Notes under the pieces: model-generated
Told to the model about the DNA's origin: nothing
The model's input: the letters and a program-made list of their open reading frames with translations, nothing else
Databases searched by the model: none
DNA from: Rhexocercosporidium sp. MPI-PUGE-AT-0058
Lineage: Eukaryota; Ascomycota; Leotiomycetes; Helotiales
Length of the DNA stretch: 64,000 nt
Direction of reading: 5' to 3'
Assembly: GCA_020746875.1 (NCBI GenBank)
Contig: JAGTJL010000013.1
Span: 1,922,001-1,986,000 of the forward strand
Position numbers and translations under genes: made by a program
In this document: positions 18,024 through 29,975 of the stretch, piece after piece
Numbering within the stretch: the first letter of the stretch is position 1
How the letters are laid out: every line of letters starts with the position of its first letter

Positions 18024-21000
18024 TCACAAAATCATCGCCACTTGTTTCCAGGAAGTCGTCCCATCGAGTGCATGAGCGCAGCAAGACCAGCAAGGCTCAC
18101 GTGGAAGGAGAAGAGTCTTGAAGCCCAGCTGCATGCAGACGCAAGTCAACGCGTATCGGGCGAGCCAGTTGTCGTGCGCGCGAGCAACCAAAATTCCATT
18201 TCTTGGCGGCTCCAGAACCTCGTCCCAATTATCAGCGGAGATCGTTTTGGGAAGGTTGTACTTCTTCACTACCTCCTCGACAGTGAATCGAGGGCGTTTC
18301 TGACAGTCGTTGTATTGTAAGGCTGACTGGTGGCCTACACAGTGTACTCTTCTAACATATGACAACATTGGTGCTTCTGGAAGTGGAGTACTCAAGATGA
18401 TGTCCAGGTCAGCCACCCATTTTCCTCTCTCGTAGACAGATACCAGCGTTTCCACCAAGTTTGCAGGCCGATCAATATACCTGTCATTTTCCTGGGTAGC
18501 TAATGGCATGTCGTAGCCGCTGAAAGACAAGTGGACGGTGGTTTCTCCGAAACAATTCTCTAAGTTCCCTCGGAAAGGATGATGGTTGATCTGTTTCCAG
18601 TTCTCAAGCTCACGTTCTCGGATCTCAGGTTTGGGTGTGTTCATGAGGAGAGAAATTCCAGCCCGTCCAATGTTTCCTACCACACGCCGTATCTCATTAG
18701 GTTCCGTTCGCTCATATGGATCGCACAACAATGAGCCAGCGACAAATATCGAGTTTCCAGACGACATGGCAAAGATTTGTGTAAGCGCAGCAGGGTCCAG
18801 ATTACAAGTACCTGTATCGAACATCGCAACGCACGCAAACGCTTCTCGCCGATTGAGGGTGCAATGGTCCTTTCCCTTTTCCTGAGACTCGGGTTCACTC
18901 ACGCGTAATGTCCACTTTACCGACAATATATGGTGAGACAGAAACTTTGTAGAAATAGTCGCATCGGGCATCAATTTGTACACATCGGTAGCAGATGCAC
19001 AGCACTTGAGCGGCGTACGCTCGGGGGCGTTTTCTAGGAATCTGGAAAGAGCCTCGGTATCTATCTTTTCTGGAACCAGAAGACTCTTCATATGGACAGG
19101 ATCTATTTCACCCCAGGAAGATTGACTAGCTCCGCAGATCCGAAATATAGCAGCCCTAGAAGGGTCTCCAGCTACGAAAGCAAACCTGGCAGAGGTGTCT
19201 GAATGCCAGGAATCTAGCATTTCATCCCTCAGTTTCGAGTAGGACGTTTGCAGGTTGGCCTCATTTCCTTGGGTGAGCTTGATTCTGAAAGCTTCTAGAG
19301 GCTCTTCGTCATCTGTAAAGTCCGTTTCGGTTTCTGAATCGCTATCCTCAAATGATCTCACCCGTGTTCTCTCATAAGCAGCAAGAAAACAATTTTCCCC
19401 ACTTTTCTTGATTTCCTCATGTCTCAGCCAGAGTTCGGTATGTTCAAGCTCTGCACATTGAACTGTGCATGAAACAACTTGGCAGGAAATTTGGTTCTTG
19501 GCCTGTGTGCAATTCGAACATTCGAGGTTACCGTCAAGGTTGGAGCCTCGATCCTTGTCCAGCTTGTGATGACATGGCACAAAATGGTGACGATCGATTG
19601 GCAGCCAGCGAGTATGAACGCCTGCTTGGGGTCTGGTGGCTTTCACCCGGCCGTCGAAGGCTCGTTTTTTCCGCCCAGTTTTTGGAATAAGAGTGCAGAA
19701 TTCGAACAACCCATTATGATGGCGATCACCGCGATTCTGATTATTGCTGGGCGACAGATACCTAATTATATAGTCATCATCTCTGATTCGCATTTTTGAA
19801 GCCAGTTGGCGTAGCAGTTCGATGCGATCCTCGGTTGTTGCTAGAAGTGGGATGAGATCTTCGATCTTCGACAGTCCGAAAATTGGAATTTCACAATCCT
19901 TATGGTAGATGAAACCGGAATTGCGATGACCGAGAGCCACAAGTTGGTTTGCAAGTTGCCTATCAACACCCTCACATTCAACAAAGCTTTGCGCTGCTTG
20001 CTGCAGGTATCTTAGCCAATGAAGATGAAAGCCCCTAGACGAGTTGGAGCGACCAGGAGGCTGCTTGATCAGAGCCAGTATCTGTTGTAGCCATTCAGCT
20101 GCATCGTCGACACAAATTCCATAATCGTTCCAAGATGACACTACGCAGCCAAGGACTACGTAGCCAAACTGTTGCATTGATATGCGTGAGTTCTCTATTC
20201 CGATTGTGCCAGTTGACATCACAGGATGGCCATAGAATCGGAGACAAGCCAGCGGCAAAGACCAAGATACGCCCTTGTCTGAATCTCTTACAGCTTGTAA
20301 CCCTAGTGTGAGAATAGCAGTACCCCCAAATACAGGATCCGACTGGTGTACATTCACAACTTTATTGCCGACGACCAGAAGGTCCGGGTACAGATGCCAG
20401 GATGATATTGCAAGGAGAGCTGCGCCATCCTGAACCTGCTGCGGGATGCCTTTTACTAGATTGTCCATGGCAGCCAGAGCAGTCTTCCAAGCACTCATAA
20501 CGCTGTCAAAAACAATGCTGGAACTCCTGATAGGCAGACTGGTGTTGTTGACAATGAGCATGAGCTGCTTTTGTTGACGTTCTTTGACTTGATCCGCGAT
20601 CTGCAGCCAGGCTCTTGCGCTGGAGTCCCAGTTGCCTAGATCCGTGCGCGAAATATCCTGTTGGGCAGCAAGCACTGATGATGACAACTTCTGTGCATAC
20701 ATGGAGTCTTCAGCCTCTCTCGCGATCAGGAGCTTTTGTTTTTCAACAAGTTCCACCCAAACCGAAGTGGCCTCTGGTCCCGTGAAAGTCCTGGCAAGCA
20801 TACAAGCAAGAAGGTGGACGGCAATGGCCTCCGAGCCTGAAGTGACAGCGGCCCAGATGCTACTGCAATCTGCACCAAGTTGCCGACCAAAAATTCCAAT
20901 CTTTTCGGGTACTACGTGACCACTGGCGGAATCCTTGGATATCTCCGACACCCTTGTTCCGTAGGCTTTGAACAATGCGGAGGTCGGTGGTAAGCGTCCT

Positions 21001-21218
21001 TCGAATAGTGCTCCGAGTTTTCTAGCTGTGCGGTGCATTGCACCCTCCTCAGCATTAGCTCTTCTCTGCGGAGATATTATTGCGCCAACACCACTAAATT
21101 CCTTCGGAGCCTCATATCGCACAAGTGTGAAGTCGAAGTTGAGATTAGCTAATGACAGCTGGTTTTCGTTCTGCACTGCAGCCACAGCCGCCGTCAATTT
21201 TCCAACAATTGACGACAT
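18024..21218 (-). CDS. large fungal protein of unknown function
   Basis: Uninterrupted frame of 1064 residues with an ATG at 21218. I do not recognise the family. The N-terminal half is helical-looking and rich in Ala/Leu, with no signal peptide. Residues about 550-610 are Cys/His-rich ('RHHFVPCHHKLDKDRG', 'LECSNCTQAKNQISCQ') and could bind metal. An acidic stretch 'DSDSETETDFTDDEEP' lies near residue 640. The C-terminal part ends with a Cys-rich segment ('LPREPCWSCCAHALDG'). It lies upstream of, and on the same strand as, the HET-domain gene, separated by about 1 kb. Large uncharacterised proteins are common near HET genes, but a functional link is only a guess. Composition is normal and the frame intact, so it is very likely a real gene. 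Confidence 0.75.
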   Translation of the reverse strand: MSSIVGKLTAAVAAVQNENQLSLANLNFDFTLVRYEAPKEFSGVGAIISPQRRANAEEGAMHRTARKLGALFEGRLPPTSALFKAYGTRVSEISKDSASGHVVPEKIGIFGRQLGADCSSIWAAVTSGSEAIAVHLLACMLARTFTGPEATSVWVELVEKQKLLIAREAEDSMYAQKLSSSVLAAQQDISRTDLGNWDSSARAWLQIADQVKERQQKQLMLIVNNTSLPIRSSSIVFDSVMSAWKTALAAMDNLVKGIPQQVQDGAALLAISSWHLYPDLLVVGNKVVNVHQSDPVFGGTAILTLGLQAVRDSDKGVSWSLPLACLRFYGHPVMSTGTIGIENSRISMQQFGYVVLGCVVSSWNDYGICVDDAAEWLQQILALIKQPPGRSNSSRGFHLHWLRYLQQAAQSFVECEGVDRQLANQLVALGHRNSGFIYHKDCEIPIFGLSKIEDLIPLLATTEDRIELLRQLASKMRIRDDDYIIRYLSPSNNQNRGDRHHNGLFEFCTLIPKTGRKKRAFDGRVKATRPQAGVHTRWLPIDRHHFVPCHHKLDKDRGSNLDGNLECSNCTQAKNQISCQVVSCTVQCAELEHTELWLRHEEIKKSGENCFLAAYERTRVRSFEDSDSETETDFTDDEEPLEAFRIKLTQGNEANLQTSYSKLRDEMLDSWHSDTSARFAFVAGDPSRAAIFRICGASQSSWGEIDPVHMKSLLVPEKIDTEALSRFLENAPERTPLKCCASATDVYKLMPDATISTKFLSHHILSVKWTLRVSEPESQEKGKDHCTLNRREAFACVAMFDTGTCNLDPAALTQIFAMSSGNSIFVAGSLLCDPYERTEPNEIRRVVGNIGRAGISLLMNTPKPEIRERELENWKQINHHPFRGNLENCFGETTVHLSFSGYDMPLATQENDRYIDRPANLVETLVSVYERGKWVADLDIILSTPLPEAPMLSYVRRVHCVGHQSALQYNDCQKRPRFTVEEVVKKYNLPKTISADNWDEVLEPPRNGILVARAHDNWLARYALTCVCMQLGFKTLLLPREPCWSCCAHALDGTTSWKQVAMIL

Positions 21219-23953
21219 AGATAATGAAGAAGGTCGAGGGCCTTAGAGAGACAGCACGATGACTAGAGCGAGTTTGGGCTGTAATTATATCTTGAACAAA
21301 GACGAGACAATGTGAGACGAGATCAGGCTTGCGACAAGGCTCGCGACATAGCCACCACCACGATGGCTTGCATATGACAGCCTGGGTCCGCCCCGTGACA
21401 GTACATAGGCATCCACACGACTACGCCACAATCATAGTACCTTAGAAAGGCCATTAATTTATATACCCACGATAAGTCCAGCAAGACGCATTCATCTTGT
21501 ACTGTTACAGTCGACAAGTATCGCTCAACCAAACAGACATCGATTTAAGCATGTTTCAGGGTATTCACGCTTCTCAGGTTGATAGTTGAACAGATAATGG
21601 AAAATGGACGGGAGGTCGACGCAGGTGTAGAAAGGTAATTTGGCTACTCTTTGTGGTGATACACAGTTTCATCGTAAATAGGTATGTCTCCCTATTTTCC
21701 TAAACGAGGCCAACTCTGCTGAAGACTTTGAATGTGTGTAAGGGATCATAGACCTGGCTCTTAGATTTAAGACCTCCTGTGGCACTATTAAGTTAAGCTA
21801 TAGAAATAGCAATAGAACGAAATGTAGAAAATGTGTGACATAGACATAGAGTTTGAGCGGTCCTGGCGAGCTAATGGTAGCTCAAAATCTCATTGCAATT
21901 GAAATTATAAAGAGAGAGAAAAATGATCACAGCAAAATTGAGGGAATTCGAGTATACAGAAGATGAGAGAGCAACTTAATTGAACAGAGAACAAATATGT
22001 CCTTAAAAATGACCGAATCCTCTCCACCGAGATATGTGGGAGCCGCCTTTCTAGATAACCCCCCCGACAGCCTACAAAGCCAATTTCTTGTTTCCCACCA
22101 AGCCAAGACAAGGCTACTTCAGATTGATCGCATTCGGCGGGAGTCCGGTAGTTTGAAAACATGGCGTAAGATTTACTCCGGGAAACCCCTGTTATCCAAC
22201 CATGGCTGAGCTCCCGATGTGGGTGGATGCCGTGATTGACAGGAAAGCGTTGATGCGTACCCTAGGTTCTTGGAAGTCCATGATATTGGGATCTGAATTT
22301 CTAAATTTATTCTGATTTAACTTATGAATGAAGGTCGCAAAAGTTGGATCGATCAACCGGATTGGCAATGATTTGGGTAACCTTTCTGCGTTTACTCCCT
22401 CCTCTTAGCGAGAAAAGTCGTCACGCATAGCAAAGCCCCTGCCAAGATCAAATCTAACACGCAGATCTCCCAGACTCCCATGCCCATGTCGCGATCAAAG
22501 ACCAGGCATCTAATTGATAGGAAGAGTGGAGAGAGACATCCTGCCAAGATCTCGCCTGGGAGACCCATTCATCCTCCTTCCTGATCTCATGTCGTTTATT
22601 TCCTAGATCTCGTTTCTTTGGATGCAGTTGTCCGAAATTCGTTCCTACTTACCCCGAAAACGATCTATGCATCTGAGAGGAGGGAAATGCGTTGTATATT
22701 TGCATGCTTGCATACCCAATTGGGGCTCGGAATGAGACAGCATCCGGAAAAAGAATTTTGGAGGCGACATAGCCGCGTCGGTGCTCGCCGCTGTCAACAA
22801 ACTCTAATTCTGCCCTGTTTCATGCAGGCGTGGTCTTTAAAAACGAATTCTTGGCCCCCCGAGCATCTGGTTGACGTCGAGAAGGCAAAAGGAAGAACCG
22901 AGAAGCGAACCAGAATAAAGAGTTTATCGGCCGAGTCCGTGGTTGATCTTTCGATCGCCAAGTTCTTTTCTCATCCACCGACATCGCTCATCCATCCCCG
23001 CTGTCAGCTTTCATCCAAAGACGAAAATCTCCAAAGTCCGGAACGTTGGATGCACTAAGCATCTGAATGCAAGAGCGGCCCCTCCCATGAGGTAGCATCG
23101 CTTGCAGCGAGACTAAGTTCTCATCCCCGATCTTGACAGGACAAACCCGTAAATCAGCCACAAGATTAGATATCAGAAAAGATCTCGATCAGTGCCCCTA
23201 TCTTCCGGTCCCTGCACAACACTAGACATGCTTCTAGAAGGTCTGGCGAGTAATGTACCCAATGACGTTCTGTTCTGTACAGGAGTACAAGGGAGATACG
23301 CCACCCGGTCATCGTCCCGTCGTTTTTTTGTTTCGAGGTTTAACTGCCGTTGGTTCATCCGATAGAACAGCCATGGAGAGTTTGCAAAAATGAAGTTCTG
23401 CTCTCAAATCGAGACTCTCAACACCTAAAAGCAGAAAACCCCCAGATCCCCGTTCTCAGCGCATGCTCTTGTTTCCCCTGTCATAATGTACATGCAGCCA
23501 AGCGAGTCTGGAAGAAACTGCATATTCCTTGGCCCTGTCTTCCGATAAAGTACACCCAGAAACTTAAAACAGCGGATCCGAACCGGACCGGACCCCCAGA
23601 GAAGGATGAAATGAACCATACAGACATCATCTCCCAGCCAAGGAAACAAAACACCCCCGTTTCTTTTCCCTCTGATTTATCATTCTCGGTTAGAAATCCA
23701 CTGTCACTGCCACAACTCAAAGCTTGACAAGACCTGGCCCTTCTAAAGACAGGCATTCCGGTACCAAGGCATGGCCGAAGATAAGAGGGAGAGAAATGAT
23801 GCTGCCAAGAGATATCAATAACACCTTCCCAGTGCAGAGGCTTCGGAGATGACATTAAAGTGAGATTGGATCTGTATAAAAGTAACTGGGTTCCCGCCGT
23901 CGATAGTTTCTTTCACCACCCACGTCGAGTACCGACTACCACACTCTTTTAAA
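21219..23953. other. long intergenic region, no gene supported
   Basis: About 2.7 kb without a convincing gene. The longest plus-strand frame (about 22618-23058) begins at TTG and shows no domain or splice logic. A TATAAAAG box lies at 23875-23882 just before the hydroxy-acid dehydrogenase. A gene with many small exons, a long untranslated leader or an unrecognised non-coding RNA cannot be excluded. Confidence 0.4.
23875..23882 (+). promoter_or_regulatory. TATA box of the hydroxy-acid dehydrogenase gene
   Basis: TATAAAAG, 79 bp upstream of the ATG at 23954, in a promoter otherwise free of such a sequence close by. Fits a regulated fungal promoter. Confidence 0.55.
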
Positions 23954-25290
23954 ATGCATTCCTTCTTGACTGTTCTGCCTCTCGTGGCGACTGCACTTGC
24001 AGCTCGTCCATATCTCAATGAAGCTGATACTGGGTACTTACCCCTCTGAAACCCAATCTCAATCGGAAATCCAGAACCCAACACTAACAACACCCTCAGA
24101 ATTGACGATGTCCTCGGCTCAACCCCCACAGGGCAACTGCCTCCCCTCGCCAGCATGATCGGCCTCCCAGATTTCGAATGGGCCGCCCGGAAGTTCATGA
24201 ACACCACTGCATACACCTACTACCGCAACGGTGCCGCAGGAGAATGGTCCTACAGGAACAATCTCGAAATCTTCTCGCGCTACAGATTCCGTCCCCGTGT
24301 CCTCGGTGCTGATGTCACTAAAATCGAGTCGACCCTCCCAACTACCCTGCTCGGATATAACTTCTCCATGCCTATCTTTATCAGTCCTGCTGCTAGAGGT
24401 GGATATGGGAATGCGGCTGGTGAGGAGGGTTTGGTCAAGGCTGCTGGTGAGGCTGGGATCTTGTATATGGTGAGTTCCTCAAGACGGAGTGAGATGGACT
24501 GAGCTGACTTTCACTTCAGCCTTCCGGATTCTCTACCTTGACCATGGAGCAAATTTCAGCAATGAAAGTACAGAATGGCACGTACGGTCCTCAGACTGTC
24601 TTCCAACAAGTAAGCTTTCCCATTTCTAGATTAGAACGCAGATATATTGACACATTACAGATCTACCTTAGCGAGAGCCTCAACAAAAGCGCTAGTGACT
24701 TCAAGCGCGCCGAAAGAACGGGAGCCAAAGCCATCGTCATGACCGTCGATTCAGCCGGAGATGGGGACCGCCACCGTGCCATGCGATACGGTGTCGGATC
24801 CGCAGACTCGGACTACACATTCCAGACCTGGGACTACTTCAAGCAGCTCCAGAGCCTGACCACACTCCCCATCATCATGAAGGGTATAATGACCGTCGAG
24901 GACGCACAACTGGCCTACAACAACGGCGTCAAGGCCATCATCCTCTCCAACCACGGCGCGCGCCAATTGGACGGCGCTCCATCTTCCCTCGAGGTTGCAC
25001 TTGAGATCCACGCCGAGGCTCCAGAGCTGTTCAAGCAGATGGAGATCTATGCTGATGGTGGAGTCCGATATGGTTCTGATGTCTTGAAGCTCCTTGCGCT
25101 TGGCGTCAAGGCTGTTGGTCTTGGTCGTTCATTCATGTACGCCAACTGCTACGGTACTGCGGGTGTTGCCAAGGCTATCGCCATCTTGAAGAGAGAGATC
25201 TCTATCGATGCTGCGAACTTGGGTGTTGGTGACTTGAAGAAGATTGATCCTTCATACGTCAAGTGGGAGAACAACAACTGGTGGTCTTGA
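23954..25290 (+). CDS. secreted FMN-dependent 2-hydroxy-acid dehydrogenase (lactate dehydrogenase/oxidase-like)
   Basis: Four exons: 23954-24033, 24100-24469, 24520-24609 and 24661-25290, total 1170 nt, 389 residues. The first 17 residues look like a signal peptide ('MHSFLTVLPLVATALAA'). The FMN alpha-hydroxy-acid dehydrogenase barrel follows, with the family's active-site features: a Tyr in 'FQQIYLSE', Lys in 'PIIMKG', His and Arg in 'LSNHGARQLDG', and the phosphate-binding 'ADGGVRYGSDVLKLLALG' and 'GLGRSF'. It should oxidise an L-2-hydroxy acid such as lactate or glycolate to the keto acid. Unlike yeast cytochrome b2 it has no cytochrome b5 domain, so oxygen or another acceptor must take the electrons. 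The loop before the Lys is shorter than in plant glycolate oxidase. Substrate and acceptor are not determined. Confidence 0.88.
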
Positions 25291-25827
25291 ACGGTGTATG
25301 AGATGAGGTGGAAGTTCAATTCGGTATATATTTTGGATGGATTGAGTGTTAGACGTAGCCTGGGCATTAGATTGTCATGAAATCAATCGTGGAGATGTCA
25401 CACTTGTGATTTTCCACTTGAGAAAGCATCTGTTTTGCCACTATTCCTGCCCTGAACTCATAAATCCCCCAAAATCCTTTGCCATTGTAGCTTACCTCAC
25501 AACAAGCTGTCTCGGTTCCCTCGAAGACGAAACAGATCCTCCTGGTGTCCTTTGAAGGGACGGCATTTTGAGTTGCCATATCAGTTCAGCATCCATGGAG
25601 AGTCGGATACCAGCAATGACAGACCACGAAACGCTTGCTACGGCGAATGAACCCACCATACATATTCGAGCTCGAGTTGGTTAATAGTATTGGATGCATT
25701 GCACGTAAAAACTTCGAAAGTAGAGAACGAAGAACACAGACAGATCAGAGAAGGCGTATTAAATAAACAACTGCAACTGCATACGGCAGGAGTCAAACAA
25801 AATTGAAAATAAATCGCACTGACCAGC
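25291..25827. other. intergenic between convergent genes
   Basis: Holds the 3' untranslated regions of the hydroxy-acid dehydrogenase and the MPDU1-like gene. No further coding signal. Confidence 0.5.
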
Positions 25828-26761
25828 CTAACCGCGTCTGCGAGTAGTTGGGCTCTTTCCCTTGGGAGTCGCAGTCGAGTTTCCAGATGTAGCCGCAACA
25901 GGGACTTTCTCCCTTCGCTCGCTCTTGGGGGACTTCTTGGTGGGCGCATTCCAATAGTAGACCATCTGTGTAGCCAAGACAGCGTTCAAGGCAAATCCAG
26001 CAATAAATCCATACAAGATCAACTTATCATCCACCTCCTGCAATGTAGTGAAAATTCGGGAAAGGGAACCGAGGAGGTAGTTGAAGACCTGTATACATGA
26101 ACGAGTCAGTATGGTAGAGTCTGCGGGAAAGAGAGCTTTGGGGAAAGTAATGATGGTCACCTACTGCGAAAGCACTCAATTGTCCAGTTCCTCCTTCTTG
26201 CCAAACAGCAAGAATCTGCGGAAGCTTTGCTGCGACACCCAAAGCGCCAGCACCAGCTTGCAGATAACCCAGGGTCTTCATATCCACGAGATTCTTGCTG
26301 AAGAGCGTGAATGCACCAGTTGCCAACGCAGCAACAAAAAGCCCAGCAGCACTGGCCTTGCCGCTGTAATGTAGGACCAACACAGCAATAACCACATTCT
26401 GCACCATGATCAAACCCGTCTCTCCATATGTGCTAAAGGGGAACTCTTGTCGCACATTGTATGCGAGAGAGATGAGGTATGCGGATGTCTCGAGGAGGTA
26501 TGAGAGGAAAGAGACCCCAGAAGCAGAGCGCGACTTAATCAGCTTGAGGATCTGAGGGACCTTGACGATGGAAGATGCGCCGATGATGCCGATTCCAAGG
26601 CCTTTGGAGATCGCCAGCTTGATACACTCGGTGGACTCGATATCGATGTCGAGGAGGAGTTTCTTATAGCAGGATTCGCCGAGGATGGAGACACCGAGGT
26701 CGTGGATGGGCGCAGGAAGGTTGTGGGTGATGGGTTGAAGGGCGCTGCGAAGAGAATCCAT
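25828..26761 (-). CDS. MPDU1/Lec35-like PQ-loop protein (mannose-P-dolichol utilisation)
   Basis: Two exons on the minus strand: 26165-26761 and 25828-26088, joined in phase 0, 285 residues. I chose the ATG at 26761 (MDSLRSALQ) because fungal relatives start there; an upstream in-frame ATG at 26902 would add 47 residues. The two PQ-loops are visible: 'IVKVPQILKLIKSRSASGVS' and 'AAKLPQILAVWQEGGTGQL'. Several hydrophobic segments and a basic, disordered tail ('KKSPKSERREK') complete the protein. MPDU1 sits in the ER membrane and is needed for use of dolichol-linked mannose and glucose in N-glycosylation and GPI synthesis. That role follows from the family, not from this sequence. Confidence 0.9.
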
Positions 26762-28451
26762 GGTGAAGCTTTGCAGATGTAGCGAGGGTTTAGAACTGAA
26801 AATTGAAGGGTATTTGAGCGTACAGAGAGTATTAAGAGAAGGTTGGAGCTGGAGATCGAGAGGTGGAGGTCGATGTGAGGAATTCAGAACAGATGGGGCC
26901 ATGATGGAGAGGCGAGGCTGTCAATACTTTATCGGAACAACGTTTAACCGAGGGCGATGGGTTTATCCGAGCAGACATGGCCTTGGCCTCTGAGCATCAG
27001 ATCTCTCATCTCGCTGTCTCCCTCTCTCCCCCTCTCCACAGCTCGTTTCTTGATCCTCCATGATAATGCTTTGTTTTCATCGCTTAACAACTTCATGTAA
27101 GCGATGTCAACGTTCTATTTTGCATTTTTCCAGTTTGTGCCCCAGACAGGATGCTAGCCAGTGTCCTCCCCACCAAAGGAAGGTCTCTCGAACATCCTCG
27201 CCCATGTCTCTACTTGCTGTGCTTTGCTTTCTTAGAATCATCCTGGCTTGGATGCTGGCTTATTACCGTCCTGTCCACTTTCAAAAGTTCACACTAGTCT
27301 ATTTGTCTATTACATACTTTACATACATTCTAGCAGAAGTATCATCATCAGCCCGGTGTTGGCTCTTCTCTTCGTTTTTCCTATTCTGCTCAGACCTCAA
27401 ACGTCCAACCACCATTACGAGGGTACAAGTCAAATCCAATGGAAACAGTTATCAAGCCAACCTCGAGTCCAGAGCTGCTCGCTGATTTCCTTCCATTGCC
27501 ATTGGTCATCATCCTCGAGCGACCCGTGTTGATAGACTCGCCACTTCCAATGAACTCCTATCCTTCATTGAACGCTTGTATTGTCCCATTTTAGGCACCT
27601 TTGCTTCCTCAAACTGTGCGACATCAGATTTAGATACTGTATCCCGAAGTCTTTGGTTTAAAACCGGCTGTTCAAGTAACTTTGGCCAGTCTGTGCGAGA
27701 AGCTGTTGTCTGATTTCCATGCGGTCGTTCTGCATAGATGTCCAAGCTTGGTATCTTGAAGCTACACAAGCTTCTGACTGGTCTTGGATTAGGCTCAACT
27801 CTGCGAAATCTTGAGATCATTTCTTTGTCAAAATCTGCTACCAAGAACTAGTTCAATCCTCAAACATCCAAGGCATTGCAATCAGGGCACAGGAGGTCAA
27901 TTCATCGTTTCTGCTGGAGGTCAGGCTACTCCGCATACCGGAGGAGCCTTTTCTATCCAGCCAGCGCACCATCCATTGATAGTCTCTCCAGCAAGATATC
28001 ACCGGAGAAGCCCCAGGGTTCTAGCCAGTAGGATGCTTACATTCCCGTCCTCAATTATTCATCCTGCACCCATCAGCCAATGGAGCAGAGTCATTATGCC
28101 GCCATTTTCTCTTAATCATCCATGTGCACGATGCCACGAGTTCCACAAATGAAGATATCCATCCACTGGCACATGAAGAATCAATGAAAATCAATGATTT
28201 CCCCATAGGTTCAGGCACTGTCATGTCCGGTCTTTTTGCAAGCTCCGTTTTGGGTTTCCCCGCACCAGGTCCCAACGGTGCATAGCCCATCCTTAACATA
28301 GGTCCATCGACCACAAGAGTGTTACGCCCAGCTTCTTTCTACACATCCTGTGTGCATGCTCTCTTTCTCTCCTGGATAATTATCGGAAGTTCTTCAAGGT
28401 GGAGGAAAATGGGAGGATCAGGTCAGGAGATTCGATAGAACTGGGGAAATC
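26762..28451. other. intergenic between divergent genes
   Basis: About 1.7 kb containing the promoters of the MPDU1-like gene (left) and the rhodopsin-like gene (right). Short open frames occur on both strands, none with a recognisable domain. No repeats or RNA gene seen. Confidence 0.5.
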
Positions 28452-29932
28452 ATGATCATAAAGCCCACCACCGAAGATGGCGGCTCTCCACCTTCGAGGA
28501 AGATTCACCTCATAGTTGCACAGGTCGTTTGCATGGGAGTTACAATTATTATTGTCGGACTACGCCTATATGCGCGCGCTATGATTCAAGCTGTTGGAAC
28601 GGATGACTGGCTGATTTTGCTTGCTCTGGTAAGCATTTTCCTCGCCCAGACAGACGTGGAGTATCTGGAGCTGACTCCGTTCAATCACAGTTTTTCGCCA
28701 TACTATTCACGGTTTGCATCTGTGTCTCCACCGCAGTGGGATGGACATACCATCTTGAAGATGTCGATGACAAGATCCCCGCTCTCACAGTGGCAGTAAG
28801 CACGTATCCTTCCCCAGTATTCTATAAGTATCAGGATCTCAAATTTCCCTTCCAGGCGACACAACGCGAGATTGTTGGACCTCAAGTTTCGCGCTGACTC
28901 CGAGAAGTGGATAGCGCAGCTCCTTTTCACGCCAGCCGTATCGACGGTAAAGCTGTCTATCTTGACCTTCTACCTCAGGCTATCAACATCTAGGACCTTC
29001 CGATATTTTGTTTTTGGCGGCATGATCTTCGTTGCATTGTGGTTCATCAGCTTCGAAACAGTCATTGCCATGGTACCCTAATCCTTTCATGTATCCAACA
29101 CCTCAACTAATGTTCAAACAGACTTGTGATACCCCGAATGATCCGGTTGGATTCACGGGATCTCGCCTGGATCATTGTGTCTCTAATCGCCCTACGACGA
29201 AGTATCATGGCATCACGAATATCTTGACCGACTTTTTCGTCTATTTCCTTCCCATTCCCCTTCTCTGGGGCCTCAACATGCCACCCAAGCGAAGGCTTGG
29301 TCTCATATTTGTATTTGCAGTTGGTGGAATGTATACAAAACTCCCGTCAAGCCCAGACTCATCTGACATGTGCCAGTGTCTGTATATTTGGGACCCTCCG
29401 CCTCATCTTTTCCTTGACAGTCGATGTCTCCTCGGATTATACATGGGAAGGATTTTATCTTTGGCTTTTCGCAGCGCTAGAGCTCGATCTCGGGATTATC
29501 TGCGCCTCAGCACCCGCACTGAAGATGTTCGTCGTCCGTACCATCCAAAGCAGCTCGGAAAATGAAACCGTGCAAAACATCGCTCAACCGACACCACCTC
29601 GCATCTCGCAATTCATCGGTAACAATGTGCGGAACGAAGGCTTGACCTCTCTCTGTAGCGTGGAAGTCAGTGTAGGCTCGCCGGAAGAGATGACCATGCC
29701 CAGGAATAGCATGTACGGGATGAGAAGCGGAATTCTGGTACCAAAGCGAAACTCGGATATTGTTGATGATGAGATTCAAGAAGTACAGGGCGAACAGGGT
29801 GAGGGAAGTGGGGGCATCACGAAGACGGTAGAGTTCTCTTTCCATGAGGAGTCTACTTCCAATGGAGACGGTAGTGACGGATCTCAACGAGGTTCAACTT
29901 CACGGGCTGGATCAACTGTGCATTCAGGATGA
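28452..29932 (+). CDS. fungal rhodopsin-domain (PTH11/SAT-type) integral membrane protein
   Basis: Five exons: 28452-28628, 28691-28803, 28856-29072, 29122-29330 and 29377-29932, total 1272 nt, 423 residues. Seven hydrophobic segments are followed by a cytoplasmic tail with acidic and Ser-rich stretches. Family signatures are 'VVCMGVTIIIVGLRLYAR', 'VGTDDWLILLAL', 'STVKLSILTFYLRL', 'FVYFLPIPLLWGLNMP' and 'GLICASAPALK'-like sequence (here 'GIICASAPALKMF'). Proteins of this type include PTH11-like receptors and membrane proteins found beside secondary-metabolite genes; most are uncharacterised. There is no CFEM domain. Its stop lies 43 bp from the stop of the convergent gene on the other strand. 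Confidence 0.85.
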
Positions 29933-29975
29933 AAGTTTGAAAAGCGAGGCGGATACTTGTCTCACCGTACCCGAA

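Noticed and set aside
22618..23058. 146-codon plus-strand open frame
   Set aside because: Begins at TTG rather than ATG, has no domain, splice or promoter support, and its composition looks non-coding.
26762..26902. 47-residue N-terminal extension of the MPDU1-like protein from an upstream ATG
   Set aside because: The extension is Pro/Ser-rich and unlike relatives, which begin at the MDSLRSALQ position.
27060..27485. 141-codon plus-strand frame in the gap before the rhodopsin-like gene
   Set aside because: No homology, no neighbouring exon, and a composition like CT-rich non-coding DNA.
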